A DNA stretch of 64,000 nucleotides from Streptomyces sp. NBC_01217 (GCF_035994185.1 NZ_CP108538.1:1054001-1118000), one strand, 5' to 3'; counted from the stretch's first letter, positions 8,889 to 17,547 are shown. A program made the numbers and translations. Notes: generated by a model from the sequence alone, not told the origin.

Positions 8889-9410
8889 TCAGACCTGGAA
8901 CTCCGCGTGCGGGATGGCGCGCGCCCAGAGTTCCTCGAACGCCTCCGTGTGACGCTTCAGGACTTCCGGCCGGTCCTCCAGCTCATCCCTGACGTGACTG
9001 CCGTCCCCCGCGAAGATGTGGACGCGCGCCAGCACCCCATCGAAGATCCACAGATCGTTGCCGGGGAGCAGCAGGTCGGACGTCAGGCGACGCGGCAGCC
9101 ACCGCACGTCCTCCCCGGCCGCGAGATTCTGTGGCGTACACGAGTGTTCGTACCGGATGTAGTCGGTCACCGGTTCGGATACCACCCGCGCGCGTCGGAC
9201 GGATACTCCGCGACTCACGGCGTCGGCGATGGTGTCATGGAAGCCGTTCCACCATGATGAGCGGTCGTCAATGTCGTACAGCCATCCGTCCTTCCATGCC
9301 GCGAAGTCCGCGTCCTCGTCCACCACGCCGTAGACATCGCGCAGTTCCAGGTGAATCGCCGACGACCGGCAAGCGGCCATGAGTTCAGTGAACGGGGGAA
9401 CGGTCTGCAA
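8889..9410 (-). CDS. DUF6879 family protein
   Basis: 173 residues with the family hallmarks: LRDVYGVVDEDADFAAWKDG near the N-terminus, VSRGVSVRRARVVSEPVTDY centrally, and RWLPRRLTSDLLLPGNDLW. DUF6879 proteins are regularly encoded next to HTH/DUF5753 regulators, as here, and are thought to be their partners. The gene overlaps its upstream neighbour by 26 bases and ends three bases before the HTH gene. Confidence 0.87.
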   Translation of the reverse strand: MQTVPPFTELMAACRSSAIHLELRDVYGVVDEDADFAAWKDGWLYDIDDRSSWWNGFHDTIADAVSRGVSVRRARVVSEPVTDYIRYEHSCTPQNLAAGEDVRWLPRRLTSDLLLPGNDLWIFDGVLARVHIFAGDGSHVRDELEDRPEVLKRHTEAFEELWARAIPHAEFQV

Positions 9411-9627
9411 CCTCGATCACCTTCCTCAGTACGTCGATCATGCGCGCGGGGAGCCGGACGACAGCTTCATTGTCCGGGATCGGCCCGGACTCCAGGCACT
9501 TCAGCCGAAGAGCCTCGTCCGCCTTCCACCCCTGAATGACGAACTCCTGTGTCATGTCGTCGAACCATACGGTGGGGCAGTGGTCGCCGTTGGTCTCGGG
9601 GTCCTTCGCGATGAAATGTAACGTCAT
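9385..9627 (-). CDS. Small protein of the DUF5753/DUF6879 module
   Basis: 80 residues starting MTLHFIAKDPETNGDHCPTV. ATG at 9627 is chosen over an upstream start because GGAGGCG lies five bases ahead of it. First gene of a four-gene minus-strand set with DUF6879, HTH/DUF5753 and the CxxC protein. The overlap with the DUF6879 start suggests coupled translation. Role unknown, presumably a partner or toxin/antitoxin-like component of the module. Confidence 0.75.
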   Translation of the reverse strand: MTLHFIAKDPETNGDHCPTVWFDDMTQEFVIQGWKADEALRLKCLESGPIPDNEAVVRLPARMIDVLRKVIEVADRSPVH

Positions 9628-9800
9628 GACGCCTCCATGGTCGCGAACGTTGCAGAATGTTCTACGAGCGTCGCGCCGACAGGGCGGGTCGTCAAGAGGG
9701 CATAGAGCGCTCCTGGAAGCACCATGTCGGCGTTCTCCAGGGGCGGATGGGGTTACGTGAAGGCCGTCCTCCATGGCGGGAGACAGACTCTGTGTGTGCG

Positions 9801-10103
9801 TCAGACGTGGCGACCAGCGGTGAGCACGCGGCCGGTATCGGCGTCGTACAGCTCAATGCGCAGATCAATCACGCCGCCGACTTCGCTGCCGTCCAGGTAG
9901 GTCTTCGAGATCACCTGGATATTCGGCACCGACGCACCGCCGTTGTTCGCTGCGCGGACGTCAGCCCACTGGCCGGACGTGGCCTGTCGCCCTGCGCGCC
10001 CCCTCCCGCGGCACTCCCGGCTGTTGGGACTGGAAGAGGTCTTGTCGTGGTCCAGGGGGCAACCATCGCGACCCTTTTCTCTCGTCAATCGGCACGGCAA
10101 CAA
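9801..10103 (-). CDS. Hypothetical protein, possibly a C-terminal remnant
   Basis: The last 55 residues look like real protein (ASVPNIQVISKTYLDGSEVG, then DLRIELYDADTGRVLTAG). The first 45 are arginine-rich and compositionally odd, as if read from non-coding DNA. It may be the 3' end of a lost gene. No family recognised. Confidence 0.3.
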   Translation of the reverse strand: MLPCRLTREKGRDGCPLDHDKTSSSPNSRECRGRGRAGRQATSGQWADVRAANNGGASVPNIQVISKTYLDGSEVGGVIDLRIELYDADTGRVLTAGRHV

Positions 10104-10293
10104 CCCTTGACGTATGGGCCGTTGTCATGAAAAGGTCATCGTCGTACCGGGTCTCGGACTCGGGCGCCACCACGGGCGCGGACCCACGTGGATGCGTCGC
10201 AGTAGGGATCGACGCAAGCTTGCTGGTCACACGACTGCAACGGATGTGCCCTTTCTTTGGGCCTCCGCGGTGACGGTGAAGGGTCCGCTTTTG

Positions 10294-10503
10294 ATGTCTC
10301 CGCTTCTTGAAGTTCTTGCTATGTCTCCGACTGCCTTCCTGTGCCTGCTGGCTGCCGTCGTGCTCCTCGTCCTCGTCCTCTGCGGGACGTTCATCTGGGC
10401 ACTCCGAATCAGCGTCAAGGGCGTCAAGGGCGCCGACAGGCCGGCTGTGATTGCCGAAGTCGGAGGCGCGCTCCAGGCGTTCATGCCTTTTCGCAGGAAG
10501 TGA
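10294..10503 (+). CDS. Small single-pass membrane protein
   Basis: 69 residues from ATG 10294 (GAAGGG nine bases upstream). One strong hydrophobic helix (AFLCLLAAVVLLVLVLCGTF) is followed by a short basic cytoplasmic tail ending FRRK. No recognised family; could be a phage-like or conjugative-element small membrane protein. Confidence 0.55.
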   Translation: MSPLLEVLAMSPTAFLCLLAAVVLLVLVLCGTFIWALRISVKGVKGADRPAVIAEVGGALQAFMPFRRK

Positions 10504-10545
10504 CCCCCACGCCCCCGCGGCTCGTCGTCGCGGGGGCAAGGCTGG

Positions 10546-10696
10546 TCAGCCCGCGATGGCAACCACGGCGTCGGGCCGGATCGTCCACGTCTTGCCGTCG
10601 GCCGCCTCCACGACGAACGCGTTCCGCGGGTCGGCAATCCCTGCCGGCCGGCCGATTCCCCGGCCGCTGAAGCCGGCCAGGACCGGCGGCCGAGGG
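10546..10696 (-). pseudogene. C-terminal remnant of a conserved hypothetical
   Basis: Reading the minus strand gives PRNAFVVEAADGKTWTIRPD and then AVVAIAG before a stop. This is well-formed protein sequence but lacks any start; the frame is closed upstream by TAG. I read it as the 3' end of a gene otherwise lost. Confidence 0.35.
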
Positions 10697-10720
10697 CAGC
10701 ACAGCTACCGGCCGCCACGG

Positions 10721-11935
10721 TCAGGCGAGCGCGGCCAGCGGATCGTCAAGCACCGGCTGCCAGGCCAGCTCGGCCGCACCCACAAGGCTGTTGTGGTCGA
10801 GCGTGCAGGGCAGGATCGGCACACTGCCACTGCGCCCCCACAGGCTGCGGTCGGCCACCACCGCGCGCAGCCGCTCCGGATCCGCGTCGAGCAGGGCGCG
10901 GTGCAGCCCGCCGAGGATGATGCGGTCCGGGTTGAGGATGTTGACCAGCCCGGCGAGCCCGAGGCCGAGCCGGTCGATCAGCTCCTCGGCGGCGCCGCGC
11001 ACCGCCGCGTCCTCGTACTCCGTGCGCAGCAGATCACCGGCCTGCTTGAGCAGCGACTCCTCCGGACCGGGCTCGCGACGGGCGGCGACGAGGAAGGCCA
11101 GTGGGTCGGTCTCGACGTCCAGGCAGCCGCGGCCGCCGCAGTGGCACGGGCGCCCCTCGGGGTTCACCGTGAGATGGCCGACCTCCAGCGCGAGCCCCGA
11201 ACTCCCGGTGTGCAGGCGGCCGTCGAGGACGAGGGCACCGCCCACGCCCCGGTGGCCGGTGGCCACACAGAGCAGATGCTGAGCGCCGCGGCCGGCGCCG
11301 TGCCGGTGTTCGGCGAGCGCGGCGAGGTTGACGTCGTTCCCGGTGAACGCGGGGCCGGGGATGCCCGCTTCCCGTACACAGGTGGCGAAGATCTCGCGCA
11401 CCGGGGCGCCCGCCGGCCAGGCGATGTGCAGCGGGTTGAGCGCGGTGCCCTCCGGTTCGGCGACCGCGGACGGCACCGCCAGGCCCGCGCCGACGCAGCG
11501 CAGTCCGCTGTCCCGCAGCAACCGGGCGCAGTCGTCGACCACTTCGCCGATGACCTGCGCCGGGTCCGCGGTGACGGTGACGCAGCCGGGGGCGGTGGCG
11601 ACGAGCCGTCCGCCGAGCCCGACGAGCGCGGCCCGGAATCCGTCGGCGTGCACCTGGGCGGCGATGGCGACGGGTCCGGACTCCCGGATGGCCAGCCGGT
11701 GCGAGGGACGGCCCTGCGAGCCGGCGGCGGAGCCGGGCCGGGAATCGACCCGGATGAGGCCGAGCGCCTCCAGTTCCGCGGCGACCGCACCGGCCGTCGC
11801 CCGGGTGACGCCGAGCTCGGAGGTGAGGACGGCGCGGGTGGGCGCGCGTCCGGTGTGGACCAGTTCCAGCGCGGGCCCGAGCGCGCTGCGGCCTCTCTCC
11901 AATTTTGTCCGGGTGGTGGTCACCTTGCCGTTCAT
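10721..11935 (-). CDS. ROK family transcriptional regulator
   Basis: 404 residues. An N-terminal winged HTH (about 15-65, including LTSELGVTRATAGAVAAELE) precedes a ROK domain. The ROK zinc motif CHCGGRGC is at 264-271, with EVGH at 251-254 and the GND-N catalytic-type segment at 199-203. The kinase DxGxT motif is not evident, so a sugar-sensing repressor (NagC/XylR type) is more likely than a kinase. Divergent from an MFS transporter, whose start overlaps a good inverted-repeat operator. Confidence 0.9.
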   Translation of the reverse strand: MNGKVTTTRTKLERGRSALGPALELVHTGRAPTRAVLTSELGVTRATAGAVAAELEALGLIRVDSRPGSAAGSQGRPSHRLAIRESGPVAIAAQVHADGFRAALVGLGGRLVATAPGCVTVTADPAQVIGEVVDDCARLLRDSGLRCVGAGLAVPSAVAEPEGTALNPLHIAWPAGAPVREIFATCVREAGIPGPAFTGNDVNLAALAEHRHGAGRGAQHLLCVATGHRGVGGALVLDGRLHTGSSGLALEVGHLTVNPEGRPCHCGGRGCLDVETDPLAFLVAARREPGPEESLLKQAGDLLRTEYEDAAVRGAAEELIDRLGLGLAGLVNILNPDRIILGGLHRALLDADPERLRAVVADRSLWGRSGSVPILPCTLDHNSLVGAAELAWQPVLDDPLAALA

Positions 11936-12020
11936 GGGGGCGAGTCTCCCATGATCCGGGGGTGCTGCCGTCGCGCCGGTGGCGCACTTGTGCCCCTTGC
12001 GGCCGCGGCGGGCGGCCGTC

Positions 12021-12076
12021 TTGCGTCCGTTGTCCGGACGCCCCTATGCTGAGTTTGTGCCGCCACTAAACAAACT
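12021..12076 (+). promoter_or_regulatory. Leaderless-type promoter with inverted-repeat operator
   Basis: TTGCGT (12021-12026), an 18-base spacer and TATGCT (12045-12050) place the transcription start at about 12057, the G of the GTG start codon, so the MFS message is probably leaderless. Overlapping it is AGTTTGT (12052-12058), 11 bases, ACAAACT (12070-12076): a perfect 7-bp inverted repeat, the likely operator of the divergent ROK regulator. Confidence 0.65.
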
Positions 12077-13271
12077 GCGGACGGCCTTGCCGGGGGGACC
12101 GGGCGGAAACACCGCCCCACGTCCATCGGCCCGCCTCCGTACCGCGCTGACCGTGTTCTTCGCCCTCGACGGCTTCCTCTTCGCCGGCTGGGTCGTCCGC
12201 ATCCCGGCCATCAAGCACCAGACCGGCGCCTCGGCCTCCACCCTGGGCCTCGCACTGCTCGGCGTATCCGCCGGGGCCGTGGTGACCATGATGCTCACCG
12301 GCCGGCTGTGCCGGCGCTTCGGCAGCCATCCGCTGACGGTCATCTGCGGTGCTCTGCTCTCCCTCAGCATCGCCCTGCCCGCGCAGACGCACTCGGTGCT
12401 CGCGCTCGGACTGGTGCTGCTGGTCTTCGGCGCCGCGTACGGCGGGCTGAACGTGGCGATGAACAGCGCCGCGGTCGATCTGGTCGCCGATCTGCGGCGT
12501 CCCGTGATGCCCAGCTTCCACGCGGCGTTCAGCCTCGGCGGAATGGTCGGTGCCGGGCTCGGCGGGCTGGTGGCGGGCAGCCTCTCCCCCGCCACGCATC
12601 TCTTCGCCCTGACCGGAATCGGGCTCCTGGTCACCGCGGCGGCCGGACCTGCGCTGCTGCGCCACCCGGCGCCGAAGCCCGCGTTCGCGGCCGATGCCCC
12701 CGAGAAGCCGCGGCGGCTGAACGGGCGGGCCCGCCGGATGGTGCTCCTGTTCGGCGTGATCGCCCTGTGCACCGCGTACGGCGAGGGCGCGCTGGCCGAC
12801 TGGGGCGCGCTCCATCTGGCGCAGGACCTGCACGCCAACCCTGGCGTGGCCGCTGCCGGATACTCTCTTTTCGCCCTGGCCATGACGGCCGGCCGGCTCA
12901 GCGGTACGGCGCTGCTCGAACGGCTCGGCCAGACCCGGACCCTCGTCGCGGGCGGTGGAACAGCCGCCGCCGGGATGCTGCTCGGCTCGCTCGCCCCGAC
13001 CATCTGGCTGGCGCTCCTCGGCTTCGCCGTCACCGGTCTCGGTCTGGCCAACATCTTCCCCGTCGCGGTCGGCCGGGCCGGGCAACTGGCCGGGCCGGGC
13101 GGGGTGGCCGCCGCATCGACACTCGGCTACGGCGGGATGCTGCTGGGACCGCCCGCGATCGGCTTCCTGGCCGACTGGTTCTCTCTCCCGGCGGCCCTCA
13201 CCACGGTGGCTCTGCTGGCCGCCGCGGCCGCGGCGCTGGGGTACGGGGCGCGCAACGCGTCACAGGCATGA
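12057..13271 (+). CDS. MFS transporter
   Basis: 404 residues with about twelve hydrophobic segments. The first is LTVFFALDGFLFAGWVVRIP, and the cytoplasmic loop after helix 2 is TGRLCRRFGS. It resembles the sugar/drug MFS group that pairs with ROK regulators. GTG at 12057 is chosen because promoter and operator positions place the transcript start there; an ATG at 11979 would put coding sequence through the promoter. Substrate unknown. Confidence 0.87.
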   Translation: MPPLNKLRTALPGGPGGNTAPRPSARLRTALTVFFALDGFLFAGWVVRIPAIKHQTGASASTLGLALLGVSAGAVVTMMLTGRLCRRFGSHPLTVICGALLSLSIALPAQTHSVLALGLVLLVFGAAYGGLNVAMNSAAVDLVADLRRPVMPSFHAAFSLGGMVGAGLGGLVAGSLSPATHLFALTGIGLLVTAAAGPALLRHPAPKPAFAADAPEKPRRLNGRARRMVLLFGVIALCTAYGEGALADWGALHLAQDLHANPGVAAAGYSLFALAMTAGRLSGTALLERLGQTRTLVAGGGTAAAGMLLGSLAPTIWLALLGFAVTGLGLANIFPVAVGRAGQLAGPGGVAAASTLGYGGMLLGPPAIGFLADWFSLPAALTTVALLAAAAAALGYGARNASQA

Positions 13272-13323
13272 GCGGCCGCCCGCACCCGCTCCCCGGGCCG
13301 CGAAACGCTGGCACAATCGGGCC

Positions 13324-14079
13324 ATGGAGATCACGGACCACATCAAGTCCCTGACCGTGGAAGGCGGGCTGCTGGCGACCGCGGCGCAGGAGGCGGGGAC
13401 CGGGGCATCGGTGCCGACCTGCCCGGGCTGGCAGGTGCGCGATCTGCTCCGGCACACCGGGATGGTGCACCGCTGGGCCACCGCGTTCGTCGTCGAGGGC
13501 CACACCTCGTACCATCCGGACGGCGGGGAGCCCGATCTGGACGGGCCCGAGCTGCTCGACTGGTTCCGCGAGGGCCATGGCCTCCTGGTCGACGCGCTGA
13601 CGGCGGCCCCGGCCGGTCTCGATTGCTGGACCTTCATGCCCGCGCCGTCCCCACGGGCCTTCTGGGCCCGGCGGCAGGCACACGAGACCACGATCCACCG
13701 GGCGGACGCGGAGTCGGCCCGCGGTGGGCGGCTGTCGTCGGTGGCGGCCGACCGCGCGGTGGACGGGATCGACGAGCTGCTGCGCGGGTTCCACGCCCGC
13801 CCGAAGAGCAAGGTCCGTACGGACAAGCCGTGTTCCCTGCGGGTACGGGCCACGGACACCGACGCCGGCTGGACCGTGCGGCTCTCTCCGCAGCCGCCGC
13901 AGGCCGTACGGGACGGAGCCGCAACCGATGAGGGCTTCGTGGACTGCGAGTTGAGCGCGACGGCCGAGGAGCTGTATCTGGCGCTCTGGAACCGGCTGCC
14001 GCTCAAGACGCTCACCGTGACGGGCGATCCGGAGCCGGCCCGGCTCTGGTGCGAGAACTCCAAGGTCACCTGGTCCTGA
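13324..14079 (+). CDS. Maleylpyruvate isomerase family mycothiol-dependent protein
   Basis: 251 residues of the DinB-like mycothiol-dependent family. The N-terminal signature PTCPGWQVRDLLRHTGMVHR contains His44, one of the metal-binding histidines; the helix RRQAHETTIHRADAE carries the others. A C-terminal SCP2/MDMPI-C-like domain follows. The family carries out mycothiol-dependent isomerisation or thiol transfer; which reaction applies here cannot be read from sequence. 53 bases after the MFS gene. Confidence 0.87.
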   Translation: MEITDHIKSLTVEGGLLATAAQEAGTGASVPTCPGWQVRDLLRHTGMVHRWATAFVVEGHTSYHPDGGEPDLDGPELLDWFREGHGLLVDALTAAPAGLDCWTFMPAPSPRAFWARRQAHETTIHRADAESARGGRLSSVAADRAVDGIDELLRGFHARPKSKVRTDKPCSLRVRATDTDAGWTVRLSPQPPQAVRDGAATDEGFVDCELSATAEELYLALWNRLPLKTLTVTGDPEPARLWCENSKVTWS

Positions 14080-14082
14080 CCG

Positions 14083-14131
14083 CGGGCCGGGGAGAGACGA
14101 CGTACAACAAGTCGTCCGGTCCCCCGGCCCG
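14083..14131. terminator. Bidirectional hairpin between convergent genes
   Basis: CGGGCCGGGG (14083-14092) pairs with CCCCGGCCCG (14122-14131); an inner GACGAC/GTCGTC pair extends the stem. It lies between the stop codons of the convergent mycothiol-dependent gene and response-regulator gene. Confidence 0.7.
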
Positions 14132-14172
14132 TTCGACACGCGGGCGGCTCCGCGGGTCACTTCGTGGCCGGG

Positions 14173-14838
14173 TCAGCCGAGCCAGCCGGGACGGACGAGC
14201 CCCGACTCGTAGGCGAGTACGACGAGTTGTGCCCGGTCTCGGGCACCGAGCTTCACCATCGTGCGGCTGACGTGGGTCTTGGCGGTGAGCGGGCTGACGA
14301 CCAGCCGTCGGGCGATCTCCTCGTTGGAAAGCCCTATGCCGACGAGCGCCATCACCTCCCTTTCCCGTTCGGTGAGTTCGCTCAGACCGGCCGTCGCCGC
14401 GGGCTCCTTGGACCGGGCGGCGAACTCGGCGATCAGCCTGCGGGTGACGCCCGGCGAGAGCAGGGCGTCACCGCTCACCACCGCGCGTACCGCCCGCAGC
14501 AGCTCTTCGGGTTCGGTGTCCTTGACGAGAAAGCCTGAGGCACCGGAGCGGATCGCCTCGAAGACGTACTCGTCCAGCTCGAAGGTGGTGAGCATGACCA
14601 CCTTGACGTCGCTCAGTTCGGCGTCCCCGGTGATGGCACGGGTCGCGGCGAGACCGTCGAGGCGGGGCATCCGGATGTCCATCAGCACACTGTCCGGGCG
14701 CAGTTCGCGCACCCTGCGTACGGCCTCCTCGCCGTCGGCGGCCTCCCCCACCACCTCGATGTCGGACTGCGCGTCCAGCAGGGCCCGGAAACCGGCCCGG
14801 ACCAGCAGCTGATCGTCGGCGAGCAGTACGCGGATCAC
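14173..14838 (-). CDS. NarL/LuxR-type response regulator
   Basis: 221 residues. Receiver domain 1-120 with phospho-acceptor Asp54 in VLMDIRMPRLDG and the acidic pair ADD at 7-9. LuxR-type HTH at about 150-210 (LTEREREVMALVGIGLSNEE, then TAKTHVSRTMVKLGARDR). Start GTG at 14838 overlaps the stop codon of the histidine kinase gene (GTGA), so the pair is translationally coupled. Target genes unknown. Confidence 0.93.
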   Translation of the reverse strand: MIRVLLADDQLLVRAGFRALLDAQSDIEVVGEAADGEEAVRRVRELRPDSVLMDIRMPRLDGLAATRAITGDAELSDVKVVMLTTFELDEYVFEAIRSGASGFLVKDTEPEELLRAVRAVVSGDALLSPGVTRRLIAEFAARSKEPAATAGLSELTEREREVMALVGIGLSNEEIARRLVVSPLTAKTHVSRTMVKLGARDRAQLVVLAYESGLVRPGWLG

Positions 14839-16067
14839 GGTGTCTCCTCGTTGTGCGCGGCCGCGCCGGCCGGGAGCGGGAGCTCGGCCCGCACCCGGAA
14901 GCCGCCGTCCGCCAGGGGGCCCGCCTCGATCGTGCCACCCAGCGCTGCGGCCCGCTCCCGCATTCCTGCCAGCCCGTTGCCGCTGCCGCCCGCGTCGTCG
15001 CCGGTGGCCGGGCCTTCGTCGTCGATACGGAGCCGGATGCGGCCGGTCCCGTAACCGATCCGGACCTGCGCGGTGCGCGACCCGGAGTGCCGGACCACAT
15101 TCGTCAGCGCCTCCTGCACGATCCGGAAGGCGGCGAGATCCGCGCCGGGCGGTACGGCGCCGCGTACGCCGTCGGTCTCGACGGTGACGGTCAGTCCGGC
15201 GCTCGCCGCCTGCTCGACGAGTTCGGGGAGCCGGTCGAGTCCGGGAGCCGGTGCCCTGGGGGCGTCTCCGGGGGTACGCAGGGTGTCGAGGACCTGGCGG
15301 ACCTCGCCCAGCGCCTCCTTGCTGGCGGCCTTGATGGTGGTGAGGGCGGTACGGGCCTGCTCGGGGTCGGAGTCGAGCAACGCGAGGCCGACACTCGACT
15401 GGACGTTGATGACGGAGATGCTGTGGGCCAGCACATCATGCAGTTCGCGCGCCATCCGCAGCCGCTCCTCATCGGCCCTGCGCCGCTCCGCGGCCTGCCG
15501 CTCGGCGCGCTGCGCCGCCCACTGCTCACGGCGTACGCGTACGAACTCGGCGGCGGCGACGATGGCCACCACCCAGGCGGCGACGCCGAGTTCCTGCCCC
15601 CAGGGAGCGGCGTGGTCGTCGGAGGGCGGCAGCCACCGGTAGAGCCAGTGGGCCACCAGCACGTGCCCCAGCCACACCATGGAGACGGCCGTCCAGGCGG
15701 CCCGCCGGTGCCCGGAGACCACGGCGCTGAAGCAGCCCACGGCGACGGCCAGGAACACCGGTCCGTACGGATAGCCGGCCGCGAGGTAGATCATCGCCGC
15801 GGCCGAGCTGCCGAAGACGGCCACCACGGGGCGCCGGTGGCGCAGCAGGAGCACGGCGACGGCCAGGAAGAGCAGCAGCCGCGCGAAGATGTCCAGCGGC
15901 GCCCGCTCGTCCGTCTGCCCCCGGGCCGCGATGGTCGAACCGATCATGACGAAGGCACCCAGCAGGATCGTCGACGGCCAGGGCAGCCGGGAGGCGGAGC
16001 GTCCCGGCTGCCCCGTCAGCCAGCGCGGCGGCTCGCCGTGCATCCAGCGTGAGCGTTGCTCTTCCAT
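14835..16067 (-). CDS. NarL-type sensor histidine kinase
   Basis: 410 residues. The N-terminal part has several membrane segments (from about 33 to 172). The HisKA_3 dimerisation helix carries phospho-His210 in ARELHDVLAHSISVINVQSS. The HATPase domain has the N-box EALTNVVRHS and the glycine lids GNGLAGMRER. Partner of the overlapping response regulator. ATG at 16067 is used (an in-frame GTG lies three codons upstream). A perfect palindrome about 60 bp upstream may control the operon. Confidence 0.92.
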   Translation of the reverse strand: MEEQRSRWMHGEPPRWLTGQPGRSASRLPWPSTILLGAFVMIGSTIAARGQTDERAPLDIFARLLLFLAVAVLLLRHRRPVVAVFGSSAAAMIYLAAGYPYGPVFLAVAVGCFSAVVSGHRRAAWTAVSMVWLGHVLVAHWLYRWLPPSDDHAAPWGQELGVAAWVVAIVAAAEFVRVRREQWAAQRAERQAAERRRADEERLRMARELHDVLAHSISVINVQSSVGLALLDSDPEQARTALTTIKAASKEALGEVRQVLDTLRTPGDAPRAPAPGLDRLPELVEQAASAGLTVTVETDGVRGAVPPGADLAAFRIVQEALTNVVRHSGSRTAQVRIGYGTGRIRLRIDDEGPATGDDAGGSGNGLAGMRERAAALGGTIEAGPLADGGFRVRAELPLPAGAAAHNEETP

Positions 16068-16126
16068 GTCGGCCACGCTAGACCGCGGGCCGGGGCGGAG
16101 GCGTCAGCCGGGCGTGGTGATCACCC

Positions 16127-16144
16127 GTACTCCCTGGGGAGTAC
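16127..16144. promoter_or_regulatory. 18-bp palindrome upstream of the kinase-regulator operon
   Basis: GTACTCCC-TG-GGGAGTAC is a perfect inverted repeat centred about 68 bp before the histidine kinase start. Candidate autoregulatory site for the adjacent response regulator. Confidence 0.5.
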
Positions 16145-16204
16145 GTCGTACGGGGCGGGCAGGGGCCGAAGAGTACGCAATCCGCTCCAGCGGCTCCTGT
16201 TGCT

Positions 16205-16912
16205 CTAGCGGCTCCTGCTGCCGAGCAGGCCGACCGTGCGGGCCAGTGCGGTGACGGCTTCCCGGAAGAAGGCCTCCCGGGCCTCCACCACCTGGTGGAA
16301 CTGGCCGAAGATCTCGAAGGAGATCAGCCCGAACAACTGCGCCCAGGCGGCGATCAGCGGGACAGCAGCCCCCGGCGGAAGGTCGGGGGCGAACTCGGCG
16401 ACCATCCGCCCGTCCTCGGCGCGCAGCTCCCGCGCGAGCGGCGGCACGGCGAGACCGTCCGCGCGGAAGGCCTCGGTCACGATGGCGATCAGGACGAAGC
16501 CCACGCGGGAGGCGGGGCCGACCGTCGTCTGCGGTGCGCTGTATCCGGGCACGGGCGAGCCGTAGATCAGGGCGTACTCATGAGGGTGCTCAAGGGCCCA
16601 GTCGCGTACGGCGAGGGCGACGGCGGTCCAGCGTGCGAGGTGGGGGGCGGCGTCGGCACGGGCCGCCAGATGGGCGGCCTCGGCGGCCCCGCCCACGGAG
16701 TCGTAAGCGTCGACGATCAGGGCCGTGAGCAGGTCGTCCCGGCTGGGGAAATAGCGGTAGAGCGCGGAGGAGGCCATACCGAGCTCCCGTGCGACGGCGC
16801 GCAGCGAAAGCTTCGCGGCACCTTCGGCTGCGAGCTGCTTCCGCGCCTCGTCCTTGATTGCGACGGTGACCTCGATGCGGGCCCGTTCCCTGGCTCCTCG
16901 GATAGTGCTCAT
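16205..16912 (-). CDS. TetR family transcriptional repressor
   Basis: 235 residues. N-terminal TetR HTH (about 20-65) with LSLRAVARELGMASSALYRY and the following FPSRDDLLTALI. The C-terminal ligand-binding domain resembles TetR_C_13-like actinobacterial regulators. ATG at 16912 (MSTIRGARERARIEVT) is preferred; an upstream TTG would overlap the operators. Divergent from a Ddn-like reductase, with two matching 17-bp operators between the two genes, so autorepression and control of the reductase are likely. Confidence 0.9.
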   Translation of the reverse strand: MSTIRGARERARIEVTVAIKDEARKQLAAEGAAKLSLRAVARELGMASSALYRYFPSRDDLLTALIVDAYDSVGGAAEAAHLAARADAAPHLARWTAVALAVRDWALEHPHEYALIYGSPVPGYSAPQTTVGPASRVGFVLIAIVTEAFRADGLAVPPLARELRAEDGRMVAEFAPDLPPGAAVPLIAAWAQLFGLISFEIFGQFHQVVEAREAFFREAVTALARTVGLLGSRSR

Positions 16913-16952
16913 GGTCTTCAGTCTGCCACGAATAAAGAGCACTGACCAATAA

Positions 16953-17022
16953 CAAGAGCACTGCTCTTGCTTTTGAGCGCCGATTCCGTGCACACTGATC
17001 TCAAGTGAGAGCACCGCTCTCA
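16953..17022. promoter_or_regulatory. Two matching 17-bp TetR operators
   Basis: Site 1 (16953-16969) is CAAGAGCA-C-TGCTCTTG, a perfect 8-bp inverted repeat. Site 2 (17006-17022) is TGAGAGC-ACC-GCTCTCA, a perfect 7-bp inverted repeat. Both share the core GAGCAC-N-GCTCT, and a further half-site lies near 16936. They occupy the promoter region between the TetR gene and the Ddn-like gene. Confidence 0.75.
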
Positions 17023-17040
17023 AACCAGTGGGGAGTCACC

Positions 17041-17493
17041 ATGTCTCAGCCGTACTACCTTCGGGGCAACGCCTTCAACGTCCGGATGAACAGCGTCATC
17101 GGCTGGCTCGCCCGGCATGGCGTCAGCCTTCTCGGCTCGGCGGAGATGTCGGTGCGCGGCCGCAAGAGCGGGCAGATGCAGCGCATCCCCGTGAACCCCC
17201 ACCCCTACGAGGGCGCGCAGTATCTGGTCTCCGCGCGGGGCCACTCCCAGTGGGTGCGCAACATGCGGGTCGCCGGCAGCGGCGAGCTGCGCGTGGGCCG
17301 GAAGATCCGCACCTTCACGGCCGTGGAGATCGCGGACGACGAGCAGAAGGTGCTGATCGTCCGCGCCTACCTGGAGCGCTGGGGCTGGGAGGTCAACCAG
17401 TACTTCCAGGGCATCACGGCGAAGTCCTCGGACGCGGAACTCCTGGCCGCCTGCCCGGACCACCCGGTCTTCCGGATCACCGTGGAGGGCTGA
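17041..17493 (+). CDS. Deazaflavin-dependent nitroreductase family protein (Ddn-like)
   Basis: 150 residues. The family core is MSVRGRKSGQMQRIPVNPHP (strand pair with RKSG F420-phosphate contact) followed by YLVSARGHSQWVRNMRVAGS. Members bind coenzyme F420 and reduce quinones, nitro compounds or other electrophiles. ATG 17041 follows GGGGAGTCACC. Immediately downstream of the second TetR operator, so probably derepressed by a small molecule sensed by the TetR protein. Confidence 0.87.
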   Translation: MSQPYYLRGNAFNVRMNSVIGWLARHGVSLLGSAEMSVRGRKSGQMQRIPVNPHPYEGAQYLVSARGHSQWVRNMRVAGSGELRVGRKIRTFTAVEIADDEQKVLIVRAYLERWGWEVNQYFQGITAKSSDAELLAACPDHPVFRITVEG

Positions 17494-17515
17494 CCGTGCG
17501 GCCCGGCCAGCCCTC
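17485..17515. terminator. Hairpin at the end of the Ddn-like gene
   Basis: GAGGGCTG (17485-17492) pairs with CAGCCCTC (17508-17515). The stem overlaps the stop codon and lies between two convergent genes. Confidence 0.55.
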
Positions 17516-17547
17516 GGCGTCGGATATCAGCGGCGGGATACGAGGCG

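Noticed and set aside
10721..11935. ROK protein as a glucokinase
   Set aside because: An N-terminal winged helix is present and the ATP-binding DxGxT motif is not evident.
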